Source: an uncultured Eubacteriales bacterium
GTDB lineage: Bacteria; Bacillota; Clostridia; Oscillospirales; Oscillospiraceae
Direction: 5' to 3'
Assembly: GCA_900549865.1 (NCBI GenBank)
Contig: URPU01000023.1
Span: 1-27,258 of the forward strand
DNA: 27,258 bases
The translations under genes and the position numbers were made by a program. The notes under the pieces were generated by a model. That model worked only from the letters and a program-made list of their open reading frames with translations, ran no database searches and was not told the DNA's origin. Positions 13,828-21,462 of this stretch are shown here, piece by piece. How positions within the stretch are numbered: the first letter of the stretch is position 1; every line of letters begins with the position of its first letter.

Positions 13828-14091
13828 TTACTTAGCCTTCTCTACGATTTCGACAACGCGCCATCTCTTGTCCTTGGACAGGGGGCGGGTCTCCATCACG
13901 CGCACGATATCGCCCACGCCGCACTCGTTGTTCTCGTCGTGCGCCTTCAGGCGGTAGGTGCGGCCGATGATCTTCTTATAAGTCTTGTGGGCAACGCGAT
14001 CCTCAACTATGACTACCACGGTCTTGTCCATCTTGTCGGATACGACCTTGCCGACGCGGGTCTTACGGGAAGTAGTTCTTTCTTCGTTCAT
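13828..14091 (-). CDS. rpsQ: 30S ribosomal protein S17
   Basis: S17 is a primary 16S rRNA binder with an OB fold. The 87-residue protein contains the signature VSDKMDKTVVVIVEDRVAHK. It also contains AHDENNECGVGDIVRVMETRPLSKDKRWRVVEIV in the second half. It is placed between rpmC and rplN as in other bacteria, with a gap of 14-15 bases on each side. No oddities are seen. Confidence 0.98.
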   Translation of the reverse strand: MNEERTTSRKTRVGKVVSDKMDKTVVVIVEDRVAHKTYKKIIGRTYRLKAHDENNECGVGDIVRVMETRPLSKDKRWRVVEIVEKAK

Positions 14092-14105
14092 TATCGCTTA
14101 CCTCC

Positions 14106-14294
14106 TCAGTTCTGCTTCTCGCGCAGTATGGTCTTGACGCGAGCAATGTCACGGCGCGTGGCGGAAATCTTCGTGGGATTGTCAAGATGATTGGTAGCGT
14201 GCTGCATACGGAGCATGAAAAGATCCTTCTTCAGGTCGGTGAGCTTGCTCTGGAGCTCATCAACGGACATGTTGCGTATTTCGTTTGCCTTCAT
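14106..14294 (-). CDS. rpmC: 50S ribosomal protein L29
   Basis: L29 is a small coiled-coil hairpin protein at the exit tunnel that contributes to the docking site for trigger factor and SRP. The frame opens with a GTG at 14306 inside rplP, but the ATG at 14294 gives the conserved start MKANEIRNMSVDELQSKL and lies one base after the rplP stop. A GGTGG stretch upstream fits as the ribosome binding site. That makes 62 residues, a normal length. Confidence 0.96.
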   Translation of the reverse strand: MKANEIRNMSVDELQSKLTDLKKDLFMLRMQHATNHLDNPTKISATRRDIARVKTILREKQN

Positions 14295-14295
14295 C

Positions 14296-14727
14296 TTATT
14301 CACCACCGTTCTCGGACTCGTCGCCCTTCTTGACTATCTTGGTCTTGATGGGCAATTTGTGGCTGGCAAGGCGGAGAGCTTCGCGCGCGGTCTCTTCGGG
14401 CACGCCTGCGATCTCAAACATCACTCTGCCGGGCTTGACGACTGCGACCCAGTACTCGGGCGCGCCTTTACCGGAACCCATACGGGTCTCGGCGGGCTTC
14501 GCGGTAACGGGCTTGTCGGGGAATATCTTTATCCAGACCTGGCCGCCGCGCTTGGTGTAACGCGTCATGGCGATACGTGCGGCTTCGATCTGATTGGACT
14601 TTATCCAGCCGGGCTCCTGCGCCACAAGGCCGAACTCACCGTAGGTCACGAGGTTGCCGCGGGTGGCTTTGCCCTTCATGCGGCCGCGCTGAACTCTGCG
14701 GTATTTAACTCTCTTAGGCATTAACAT
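14296..14727 (-). CDS. rplP: 50S ribosomal protein L16
   Basis: L16 lies near the peptidyl transferase centre and helps position the A-site tRNA. The 143-residue protein begins MLMPKRVKYRRVQRGRMKG, which matches the conserved MLxPKR start and so favours the first ATG (14727) over the one two codons later. That ATG overlaps the rpsC stop (TAATG) and is nine bases from GGAGG. The segments RYTKRGGQVWIKIFPDKP and AETRMGSGKGAPEYWVAVVKPG are diagnostic. Confidence 0.98.
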   Translation of the reverse strand: MLMPKRVKYRRVQRGRMKGKATRGNLVTYGEFGLVAQEPGWIKSNQIEAARIAMTRYTKRGGQVWIKIFPDKPVTAKPAETRMGSGKGAPEYWVAVVKPGRVMFEIAGVPEETAREALRLASHKLPIKTKIVKKGDESENGGE

Positions 14728-15578
14728 TAGTCGTTGCCTCCTTCCTTCGCGGGTGCAGCCGCGCGGGGGCCGCGGTTGTAGCCGCCCTGGCCTGCGGGCC
14801 TGCTGCCGTAGCCGCCCTGACGGCGGTCGCCGGAGCCGCGGTTGTCGCGGTTGTAGCCGCGGCGGTCACCGCCACGGCGGTCGTCTCTGCGGCGGCGCTC
14901 GCCTGCGGGCTTGCTCAGATCCATGGTGCGCGGGGTGGTGCGCAGAGTCTGGGAGAGGACCTCGCCCTTGTAGATCCAGACCTTGACGCCGATACGGCCG
15001 TAGGTCGTGTTCGCCTCGGCAAAGCCGTAGTCGATGTCGGCGCGGATGGTCTGCAGGGGGATGGTGCCCTCGTGGTAGCACTCGGATCTTGCGATCTCAG
15101 CGCCGCCCAGACGGCCGCCGCACTTGACCTTTATGCCGCGTGCGCCCATTCTCATGGCGCGGCCCATGGCGTTCTTCATCGCACGGCGGAAGCCGATGCG
15201 CTTTTCGAGCTGCTGGGCAATGTTCTCGGCGACGAGCTGTGCGTTCGTGTCGGGAGTGCGGACCTCAACGATGGAGAGAGCGACGGGCTTGCCGATCAGC
15301 TTCTCGACCTCGAGGCGAAGGCGCTCTATCTCTGCGCCGCCCTTGCCGATGACGACACCGGGACGGGAGCAGTGGATATAGATGCGAACCTTGGCGGAAT
15401 CGCGCTCTATCTCGATGGTGGGAACACCGGCGGAATAGAGGGTCTTTTTCAGGTACTCGCGGATTTTGTAGTCTTCAACTATCAGATCGCCGACCTTGTC
15501 TTCTCTTGCGTACCATCTGGAATCCCAGTCTTTGATAACGCCGACGCGCAGGCCGTGAGGATTAACTTTCTGTCCCAT
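14727..15578 (-). CDS. rpsC: 30S ribosomal protein S3 with RGG-like C-terminal tail
   Basis: S3 forms part of the mRNA entry channel. Residues 1-220 hold the standard protein: MGQKVNPHGLRVGVIKDWDS, the KH domain with RPGVVIGKGGAEIERL near 72-87, and the C-terminal domain ending near RTTPRTMDLSK. Bacterial S3 is usually about 210-230 residues. This one is 283, because residues 226-283 form a low-complexity tail rich in Arg, Gly, Asp, Asn and Tyr with RRGGDRR, GGYGSR and GGYNRG repeats. The tail (14730-14903) resembles eukaryotic RGG/RG regions. It is likely disordered and RNA-contacting, which is inference. Confidence 0.98.
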   Translation of the reverse strand: MGQKVNPHGLRVGVIKDWDSRWYAREDKVGDLIVEDYKIREYLKKTLYSAGVPTIEIERDSAKVRIYIHCSRPGVVIGKGGAEIERLRLEVEKLIGKPVALSIVEVRTPDTNAQLVAENIAQQLEKRIGFRRAMKNAMGRAMRMGARGIKVKCGGRLGGAEIARSECYHEGTIPLQTIRADIDYGFAEANTTYGRIGVKVWIYKGEVLSQTLRTTPRTMDLSKPAGERRRRDDRRGGDRRGYNRDNRGSGDRRQGGYGSRPAGQGGYNRGPRAAAPAKEGGND

Positions 15579-15595
15579 AATTCTGCCTCCTTCCC

Positions 15596-15943
15596 TTACT
15601 CTCTCTCAGCCACAGCGATCATAATGTGGCTGGTGCGCTTGTTTATACGGTACATGCGGCCCTGTGCCCTGGGCATGCCCCTCTTGAGGATGGGGCCTGC
15701 GTTTGCATAGGTCTGGCAGACGTAGAGCTTCTCGGGATCCATCTCGAAGTTGTTCTCGGCGTTTGCCATGGCGCTCTTGAGCACCTTGATCATCAGCTCG
15801 CAGCCGGCCTTGGGGGTGTTCTCCATAAGGGCCATGGCCACGTTTGCATCCTTGCCGCGGATCATGTCGCAGATGATTTCTACCTTGCGGGGAGAAATAC
15901 GGGCGTATTTGTGCTCCGCACGGGCAATTTTCTTTTCGTCCAT
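15596..15943 (-). CDS. rplV: 50S ribosomal protein L22
   Basis: L22 lines the exit tunnel with a long beta-hairpin. The 115-residue product has the start EHKYARISPRKVEIICDMIRG region. The tunnel hairpin (AGPILKRGMPRAQGRMYRIN, residues about 86-105) is intact, and the protein ends TSHIMIAVAERE. No insertions of the kind that confer macrolide resistance are apparent. It lies between rpsS and rpsC. Confidence 0.98.
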   Translation of the reverse strand: MDEKKIARAEHKYARISPRKVEIICDMIRGKDANVAMALMENTPKAGCELMIKVLKSAMANAENNFEMDPEKLYVCQTYANAGPILKRGMPRAQGRMYRINKRTSHIMIAVAERE

Positions 15944-15955
15944 TTTTTCTCCTCC

Positions 15956-16228
15956 TTACTTACCGGTCTTGCCGCCGGAATGGCCGCGGAAGGTACGGGT
16001 CGGGGCGAACTCGCCCAGCTTGTGACCGACCATATCCTCGGTGACATACACGGGAACATGACGGCGGCCGTCATGCACAGCGATGGTGTGTCCGACGAAG
16101 GACGGGAAAATAGTGGAGGCACGGGACCAAGTCTTGACAACCTGCTTGTTGCCGGTCTTGTTCATCTCATCGACTCTCTTCAGAAGCTCGGGAGCTGCGA
16201 AGGGGCCTTTCTTAACACTTCTGCTCAT
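15956..16228 (-). CDS. rpsS: 30S ribosomal protein S19
   Basis: S19 is a 30S head protein that contacts S13 and the A-site finger. The 90-residue protein starts MSRSVKKGPFAAPELLKRVD. It contains WSRASTIFPSFVGHTIAVHDGRRHVPV and ends TRTFRGHSGGKTGK, all typical. It is 14 bases downstream of rplB. No unusual features are seen. Confidence 0.98.
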   Translation of the reverse strand: MSRSVKKGPFAAPELLKRVDEMNKTGNKQVVKTWSRASTIFPSFVGHTIAVHDGRRHVPVYVTEDMVGHKLGEFAPTRTFRGHSGGKTGK

Positions 16229-16242
16229 TAACTATTCCCTCC

Positions 16243-17079
16243 TTACTTTGCGTTGCGGCGCTTGACTATGAACTTATCGGTGGCGTTCTTAGTCTTGCGG
16301 GTCTTGTAGCCGAGTGCGGGCTTGCCCCAAGGAGTGACAGGGCCGGGACGGCCGACAGGGGACTTGCCTTCGCCGCCGCCGTGGGGGTGGTCGCACGGGT
16401 TCATGACGGAGCCGCGCACGGTGGGACGGATGCCCATGTGGCGTTTGCGGCCGGCCTTACCGATGTGGACGTTGGCGTGGTCGATGTTGCCGACCTGACC
16501 GATGGTGGCGAAGCAGTCCATGCGGACCTTGCGGTACTCACCGGAGGGGAGGCGCACGGTAGCCATGCCGTTTTCCTTTGCCATCAGCTGTGCCGCGACA
16601 CCGGCGGAGCGGACAAGCTGCGCGCCCTTGCCGGGGTAAAGCTCGATGTTGTGGATAACGGTGCCGACGGGGATGTTCGCCAGAGGCAGTGCATTGCCCG
16701 GCTTGATGTCCGCCGCGGCGGAGGACTGGATGGTGTCGCCCGCTGCGAGGCCGACCGGCGCGAGGATGTAGCGGCGCTCGCCGTCCTCATACTCGCACAG
16801 TGCGATGAACGCGCTGCGGTTGGGGTCGTACTCGAGGCGGAGAACCTTCGCGGTCATCTCACGCTTGCTGCGCTTGAAGTCGATCACGCGGTACTTCTGA
16901 CGGTTGCCGCCGCCCTGATGGCGGACGGTGATGCGGCCGTAGCTGTTGCGGCCGGCATTCTTCTTGAGAACCTCAACGAGGGACTTCTCGGGCTTGACAT
17001 GCTTCTCGACTCCGTCAAAGCCGGAGACAGTCATCTGTCTGCGGGCGGGAGTGGTCGGTCTGTAAGTTTTAATAGACAT
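16243..17079 (-). CDS. rplB: 50S ribosomal protein L2
   Basis: L2 is required for subunit association and peptidyl transferase activity. The 278-residue protein begins MSIKTYRPTTPARRQMTV. It has the RNA-binding core (GGGNRQKYRVIDFKRSK) and the conserved C-terminal DHPHGGGEGK loop at about residues 230-239, which contains the histidine close to the peptidyl transferase centre. Its length matches the family (273-278). It lies between rplW and rpsS. Confidence 0.99.
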   Translation of the reverse strand: MSIKTYRPTTPARRQMTVSGFDGVEKHVKPEKSLVEVLKKNAGRNSYGRITVRHQGGGNRQKYRVIDFKRSKREMTAKVLRLEYDPNRSAFIALCEYEDGERRYILAPVGLAAGDTIQSSAAADIKPGNALPLANIPVGTVIHNIELYPGKGAQLVRSAGVAAQLMAKENGMATVRLPSGEYRKVRMDCFATIGQVGNIDHANVHIGKAGRKRHMGIRPTVRGSVMNPCDHPHGGGEGKSPVGRPGPVTPWGKPALGYKTRKTKNATDKFIVKRRNAK

Positions 17080-17093
17080 TCTTCATTCCCTCC

Positions 17094-17390
17094 TTAAGCC
17101 ATGCCCTCGAAGAGCTCGATGTTCTTCGAGTCAGCACTGAGCTTGACAACGGCCTTTTTCCAGGACGCGGTCCTGCCCATGGGGTAAGCGCCGGTGCGCT
17201 TTGCCTTGCTGTGGACATTGGTGGTGGTGACCTTGATAACGGTGACGCCGAAGATCTCCTCGACGGCCTTCTTTATCTCGATCTTGTTGGCATCCTTTGC
17301 GACCTCAAACGCGTACTTTTTGATGTCGAGGTCTTCCATGGACTGCTCGGTGATGATGGGGCGGATAACGATATCGTATGCGGTCTTCAT
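17094..17390 (-). CDS. rplW: 50S ribosomal protein L23
   Basis: L23 sits at the tunnel exit and is the main docking protein for trigger factor and SRP. The 98-residue protein has YDIVIRPIITEQSMEDLDIKK at the start. It also has the RTGAYPMGRTASWKKAVVKL segment typical of the flexible tunnel loop. Its ATG overlaps the rplD stop by one base, indicating translational coupling with L4. Confidence 0.98.
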   Translation of the reverse strand: MKTAYDIVIRPIITEQSMEDLDIKKYAFEVAKDANKIEIKKAVEEIFGVTVIKVTTTNVHSKAKRTGAYPMGRTASWKKAVVKLSADSKNIELFEGMA

Positions 17391-18013
17391 CAGGCGAACA
17401 CCTCCTCGATCTTTGCAAGTGCAGCCTTATCGACTACCATCTTGCCGCTGGTGAGAATCATATAGGGGCTGAGGATGGTGGCGATGGTGGTGGTCACGCC
17501 TGCGATGTTGCGCGCGGACTTGACGACGTTCTCTTCAACATTCTCAGTGACGACCAGAGCCTTGCCCTCCGCGCCGACCTTCTTGAGGAAGGCGTCAAAG
17601 GTCTTGGTCTTTATCTCATCCATCTTCAGACCGTCGATGACGATTATCTCATCCTCGGCCGCCTTGGCGGAGAGTGCGGACTTGAGCGCGATGCGCTTGA
17701 CCTTCTTGTTGAGAGTGTAGCTGTAGTCGCGGGGCTTGGGGGCAAACGCTACGCCGCCGTGCGTCCACACGGGGGAGCCTGCGTAACCGGCACGGGCGCG
17801 GCCTGTGCCCTTCTGACGCCAGGGCTTTCTGGTGGTGTAGGAAACTTCGCCCTTGGTGAGCGCGCTCTGCGTGCCCTGACGGCAATTGGCCAGGTGATTC
17901 TTGACGGAATCGTGGAGAACGCTCTTGTTCGGCTCGACGCCGAAGATGGCCTCGGAGAGCTCGATCTCGCCGATCTTCTCGCCTGCCATGTTAAAAACTT
18001 TTGCAATAGGCAT
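17390..18013 (-). CDS. rplD: 50S ribosomal protein L4
   Basis: L4 lines the exit tunnel and, in E. coli, also represses the S10 operon by binding the leader RNA. The 207-residue protein includes the tunnel loop (RKPWRQKGTGRARAGY, about residues 62-77) and the C-terminal Rossmann-like domain. Its length is standard. It follows rplC by 19 bases and overlaps rplW. If the S10 leader upstream of rpsJ is autogenously controlled, L4 is the first candidate regulator (inference from E. coli). Confidence 0.98.
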   Translation of the reverse strand: MPIAKVFNMAGEKIGEIELSEAIFGVEPNKSVLHDSVKNHLANCRQGTQSALTKGEVSYTTRKPWRQKGTGRARAGYAGSPVWTHGGVAFAPKPRDYSYTLNKKVKRIALKSALSAKAAEDEIIVIDGLKMDEIKTKTFDAFLKKVGAEGKALVVTENVEENVVKSARNIAGVTTTIATILSPYMILTSGKMVVDKAALAKIEEVFA

Positions 18014-18032
18014 TTATGCTGCTCTCCTTTCT

Positions 18033-18761
18033 TTACTTGGTACGTGCGGAAGCCTTCTGCGGGTTGACACGCGCGGAGGCCTTCTGCGGGTTGAGGCTGA
18101 TGCCAGCGCCCTCGCCCTTCTTGACGGGCTGGGCCTTGACAGTGTTCTTGATGTAGACGATGCTGCCCTTGGGGCCGGGAACGGCGCCGCGGATAGCGAT
18201 GAGGTTGAGCTCTGCATCGACCTTGACGATGTCGAGGTTCTGCACAGTGACCTGATCAACGCCCATGTGGCCTGCCTGCTTCTTGCCCGGGAAAATGCGG
18301 GAAGGATCAGTGCTGGAGCCCATGGAACCGGCGTGACGGTGGACCGGGCCGCCGCCGTGGCTGGTGGGAGTGCGGCCCTGACCGAAGCGCTTGATAACGC
18401 CGGCGTAGCCGTGGCCCTTGCTGATACCGGTGACATCGACCTTGTCGCCCTCGGCGAACATATCGGCCTTGATGACGTCGCCGACTTCCATCTTGCTGCT
18501 GTCCTCGAGGCGGAACTCCTTGAGGTGCTTGACCATGCCCACGCCGGCCTTTTCGAGGTGACCCTTCTCAGGCTTGGTGAGCTTCTTCTCGGTCACTTCT
18601 TCGTAACCGAACTGGACTGCGTCGTAGCCTTCCTTTTCCTTGGTCATCTTCTGCACGACCACGCAGGGGCCTGCCTCGATGACGGTGACGGGAATGACCT
18701 TGCCAGTCTCGTCGAAGATCTGCGTCATGCCGACCTTCTTGCCAATGATGGCTTTCTTCAT
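18033..18761 (-). CDS. rplC: 50S ribosomal protein L3 with duplicated C-terminal tail
   Basis: L3 is an early assembly protein reaching into the peptidyl transferase region. The 242-residue protein has the standard start MKKAIIGKKVGMTQIFDETG and the GHGYAGVIKRFGQGRTPTSHG segment. It also has FPGKKQAGHMGVDQVTVQNL. It is about 30 residues longer than the usual 205-215. The extra tail ends with a tandem repeat, NPQKASAR-V-NPQKASAR-TK, encoded by two 24-base units (18044-18067 and 18071-18094, 22 identical). The start has AGGAGG upstream, and a structured 156-base spacer separates it from rpsJ. Confidence 0.98.
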   Translation of the reverse strand: MKKAIIGKKVGMTQIFDETGKVIPVTVIEAGPCVVVQKMTKEKEGYDAVQFGYEEVTEKKLTKPEKGHLEKAGVGMVKHLKEFRLEDSSKMEVGDVIKADMFAEGDKVDVTGISKGHGYAGVIKRFGQGRTPTSHGGGPVHRHAGSMGSSTDPSRIFPGKKQAGHMGVDQVTVQNLDIVKVDAELNLIAIRGAVPGPKGSIVYIKNTVKAQPVKKGEGAGISLNPQKASARVNPQKASARTK

Positions 18762-18917
18762 TTTATTTCCTCCTATCGGTTATTGGTTGCCTCGCTTAGC
18801 CCGGATGTTTATCCGTCCAGAGGCTGGCAACTTAACCCGTCCGCATACGCAAGCTGCGGACAATGGGTCTTGACGTTTGTCTGCCGGTCGCCCGGCGCTG
18901 GGGAGCTGTGCCGGGGA
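18762..18917 (-). promoter_or_regulatory. Structured spacer RNA between rpsJ and rplC
   Basis: This 156-base gap holds a three-tier hairpin: GTTGCC/GGCAAC (18786-18791 with 18826-18831), AGCC/GGCT (18798-18801 with 18822-18825) and CGGAT/ATCCG (18802-18806 with 18811-18815), with six-base bulges on alternating sides. A second stem pairs 18839-18845 with 18855-18861. A third, CCCGGC at 18891-18896 with 18910-18915, sits directly behind the rpsJ stop. A regulatory RNA is plausible, but the ligand or protein is unknown. Confidence 0.55.
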
Positions 18918-19238
18918 TCAGAGCTTGATGTCGAACTCGACGCCGGCGGGGATCTCGACGCTCATAAGGGCCTCGACGGTCTTCTGGGTCGGGTTCATGA
19001 TGTCGATAAGGCGCTTGTGGGTGCGGCGCTCGAACTGCTCACGGCTGTCCTTGTACTTGTGAACTGCACGAAGGATGGTGACTATCTCAGTCTTGGTGGG
19101 CAGGGGGATGGGGCCGGAAACCTTTGCATCGGTGCGCTTTGCAGCTTCCACGATGGTCTCGGCAGCCTTGTCGATGAGCTGGTGATCGTATGCCTTCAGG
19201 CGGATACGGATCATGTTCTTGTTGGTGGTGCTTGCCAT
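18918..19238 (-). CDS. rpsJ: 30S ribosomal protein S10
   Basis: S10 is a 30S head protein and, as NusE, also a partner in transcription antitermination. The 106-residue protein is slightly longer than usual. It starts MASTTNKNMIRIRLKAYDHQ and contains GPIPLPTKTEIVTILRAVHKYKDSREQFE, ending VEIPAGVEFDIKL. It is the first gene of the superoperon, with AAAGGAGA upstream and a predicted leader of about 300 bases. The often-linked rpsL-rpsG-fusA-tuf block is not upstream; rny is there instead. Confidence 0.98.
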   Translation of the reverse strand: MASTTNKNMIRIRLKAYDHQLIDKAAETIVEAAKRTDAKVSGPIPLPTKTEIVTILRAVHKYKDSREQFERRTHKRLIDIMNPTQKTVEALMSVEIPAGVEFDIKL

Positions 19239-19542
19239 GCTGTTTTCTCCTTTTGTACGTTTTGTTCGGCGGCATTGGCTCCGCCTTCATTATGCGTACA
19301 GATGAAGCCCGGATTTCTTATACACACAACCGTGCGTATCAGACCGTGTCCGAAAAACAAACCGGCTTTTTACAGCCGGTCCTATCCCTCGTCCGCGCGA
19401 TATACGCGCATATAAGATAGGCTTCAGCCGCCCGATTTCACGCCGGATAGCTCCGACGCCGGACATACTCCACGGAAGTTACCTCATTTCTGAGCAATCT
19501 CCCGCTTCTTCGCATAATACGCCCGTGCTCTCGCACACGCGC
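19239..19542 (-). promoter_or_regulatory. Long 5' leader of the S10 superoperon
   Basis: If transcription starts about seven bases after the -10 box at 19549, the leader is about 300 bases. In 5'-3' order on the minus strand it contains CTCA-GAAA-TGAG with a GNRA loop (19494-19483). Next is a nested stem, CCTATC/GATAGG (19421-19416 with 19386-19381), enclosing GCGCG/CGCGC. Directly after that come the attenuator-like hairpin (19380-19361) and a GGCGG/CCGCC stem (19285-19268). The E. coli S10 leader is the L4 target; the same role here is inferred from position and the terminator-like stem. Confidence 0.6.
19353..19380 (-). terminator. Attenuator-like terminator in the S10 leader
   Basis: On the minus strand ACCGGCT (19380-19374) pairs with AGCCGGT (19367-19361) around a six-base A-rich loop and runs into TTGTTTTT (19360-19353). 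It lies downstream of the S10 promoter and about 115 bases before the rpsJ start, so it would stop transcription early unless it were overcome. It is too far from rny, which has its own terminator, to serve that gene. Confidence 0.65.
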
Positions 19543-19548
19543 TTTATT

Positions 19549-19577
19549 AATATACCAATATAAGCTCAATATGTCAA
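19549..19577 (-). promoter_or_regulatory. rpsJp: Strong promoter of the S10 superoperon with UP-like element
   Basis: The minus strand reads TTGACA (19577-19572), exactly 17 bases, then TATATT (19554-19549). The -35 box is a perfect match to the sigma-A consensus and the -10 box matches at five of six. Two A5 tracts lie at about 19583-19587 and 19593-19597, near -43 and -53, as expected of an UP element. This is the best promoter seen in the window. Confidence 0.85.
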
Positions 19578-19715
19578 GGATATTTTTCGTTATTTTTGCA
19601 GAAATTTTCGCATTGATTTTGTACAGTTTTCTCAGGCCGCCCCTCCGACGCGTCAGGGCCGCATTCCGCATGGCAGAGCAAAGAAATATCCCGCCCACGC
19701 ATGACCGCGCCGGTG

Positions 19716-19749
19716 AAAAATGCTGCCTCCTTTGGAGGCAGCATTTTTT
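19716..19749 (-). terminator. Terminator of rny
   Basis: A 15-bp stem, 19716-19730 with 19734-19748, has a three-base loop and is flanked by A/T runs on both sides, so it can act in both directions. On the minus strand it ends in five T residues. It begins about 15 bases after the rny stop and separates rny from the S10 promoter. Confidence 0.9.
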
Positions 19750-19763
19750 ATATCATTTACTAT

Positions 19764-21305
19764 TTACTTCGCGTAATCGACGGCCTTCGTCTCGCGCAGG
19801 ACGTGCACCTTTATCTGACCGGGGTAGGTAAGTTCACCCTCGATCTTCTTGGCGATATCCCTTGCCAGAAGCACCATCTGATCCTCGCTGACGTCCTCTG
19901 GCTTGACCATGATGCGTATCTCGCGGCCGGCCTGAATGGCGTAGGAGCTTGCGATGCCCGGGAAGCTCTTGGAGACCTCTTCGAGCTTTTCAAGGCGCTT
20001 GACATAGTTTTCGATGTTCTCGCGCCGCGCGCCGGGACGGGAAGCGGATATGGCGTCCGCCGCCTGAACGAGACACGCCACAACGGTGTGCGGCTCCACG
20101 TCGCCGTGGTGCGCCTCTATCGCGTGGATAACGGCCTCGGACTCCTTGTACTTGCGCGCAATGTCCACGCCGATGGTGACGTGGCTTCCCTCGACCTCAT
20201 GGTCGATGGCCTTGCCTATATCGTGCAGCAGGCCAGCGCGCTTGGCCGTCGCCACGTCCACGCCGAGCTCCGCGGCAAGCAGGCCCGCGATGTGCGACAC
20301 CTCGATAGAGTGGTTCAGCACGTTCTGGCCGTAGCTCGTGCGGTATCTCATGCGGCCCAGAAGCTTTATTATCTCCGGGTGCAGGCCGTGGATGTTCGTC
20401 TCGAACACGGCGCGTTCGCCCTCTGCCTTGATGGTGGCGTTGACCTCGCGCTGTGCCTTGGCGACCATCTCCTCGATGCGCGCCGGGTGGATGCGTCCGT
20501 CCTGAATGAGCTTTTCCAGCGCGATGCGCGCGATCTCGCGGCGCACGGGGTCAAAGCTGGAGACCGTGATGGCCTCGGGCGTGTCGTCTATGATGAGGTC
20601 GCAGCCGGTCAGCGTTTCTATGCTGCGGATGTTGCGGCCCTCGCGGCCGATGATGCGGCCCTTCATCTCGTCGTTGGGGAGTGGTACGACGGAGACGGTG
20701 ATCTCGCTTGCATGGTCGGCGGCGCAGCGCTGTATCGCCGTGGCGATTATCTCGCGCGCGCGTTCGTCGGCCTCTTCCTTGTACTGGGTCTCGACCTCCT
20801 TGACCTTCATGGCCATCTCGTGGGTCACATCGTCACGGATGTTGGCGATAAGGTAGGCCTTGGCCTCCTCCACGGAGAAGCCGGAGATCTTCTCCAGCAT
20901 TTCAAGCTGGCTCTTCTTTACAAGGGCGATCTCCTTCTGCTGCGCTTCGGCAGCGGCGATCTTGCTGTTGAGCGTGTCGTTCTTCTTCTCGACGGCATCG
21001 ACCTTCCGGTCGAGCGTCTCCTCCTTCTGCTGCAGACGGCGTTCCTGCTTCTGCAGCTCGGCGCGGCGCGCCTTCTCCTCCCGCTCATACTCGGAGCGGG
21101 CTTTGTGTATTTCTTCCTTTGCCTCTACGAGAGCTTCTCTCTTTTTGCTCTCTGCACTTTTTATTGATTCATTTATTATACGTTTGGCTTCATCCTCCGC
21201 GCTGGCTATCTCGCGTTCGGCTACCTTCTTGCGGTAGGCGACGCCGAGGAAAAATGCAGCGACAGCGGCTATGATTATAAAAACGATCCACAAAGGCACT
21301 GGCAT
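19764..21305 (-). CDS. rny: Ribonuclease Y
   Basis: RNase Y is the membrane-anchored endoribonuclease that starts mRNA decay in many Firmicutes. In the chosen 513-residue form it has an N-terminal transmembrane helix (about residues 4-24), a long charged coiled coil (about 25-195), a KH domain with GRIIGREGRNIR at 216-227, and an HD domain with LLHDIGK around residues 359-365. The open frame begins seven codons earlier, but that ATG overlaps the GGAGG ribosome binding site, so the ATG at 21305 is preferred. It has its own promoter and terminator and lies just upstream of the S10 operon. Confidence 0.98.
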   Translation of the reverse strand: MPVPLWIVFIIIAAVAAFFLGVAYRKKVAEREIASAEDEAKRIINESIKSAESKKREALVEAKEEIHKARSEYEREEKARRAELQKQERRLQQKEETLDRKVDAVEKKNDTLNSKIAAAEAQQKEIALVKKSQLEMLEKISGFSVEEAKAYLIANIRDDVTHEMAMKVKEVETQYKEEADERAREIIATAIQRCAADHASEITVSVVPLPNDEMKGRIIGREGRNIRSIETLTGCDLIIDDTPEAITVSSFDPVRREIARIALEKLIQDGRIHPARIEEMVAKAQREVNATIKAEGERAVFETNIHGLHPEIIKLLGRMRYRTSYGQNVLNHSIEVSHIAGLLAAELGVDVATAKRAGLLHDIGKAIDHEVEGSHVTIGVDIARKYKESEAVIHAIEAHHGDVEPHTVVACLVQAADAISASRPGARRENIENYVKRLEKLEEVSKSFPGIASSYAIQAGREIRIMVKPEDVSEDQMVLLARDIAKKIEGELTYPGQIKVHVLRETKAVDYAK

Positions 21306-21422
21306 AGTAAGTAAACACACCTCCATTCCTTAAGAATTTTTCGGTGGGTTTAACCGATATAACGCTGGTAAAACAAGACGAGTCATAAAACGCACCCGTC
21401 GTAATTGAAAAGTAATATCCGG

Positions 21423-21445
21423 AAGGAGCCTCCCCACGGCTCCTT
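21423..21445. promoter_or_regulatory. Hairpin in the rny leader
   Basis: AAGGAGCC at 21423-21430 pairs with GGCTCCTT at 21438-21445 around a seven-base loop. On the minus strand it lies within the predicted rny leader and is not followed by a T run. On the plus strand TTTAAAT follows. It could stabilise or regulate the rny mRNA; RNase Y self-control is conceivable but not shown. Confidence 0.4.
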
Positions 21446-21462
21446 TAAATATTATCTAAGGT

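Noticed and set aside
19239..19763. Small frames, such as 19438-19698 (-), as genes between rny and rpsJ
   Set aside because: They overlap the consensus S10 promoter and the leader hairpins and show no protein character.
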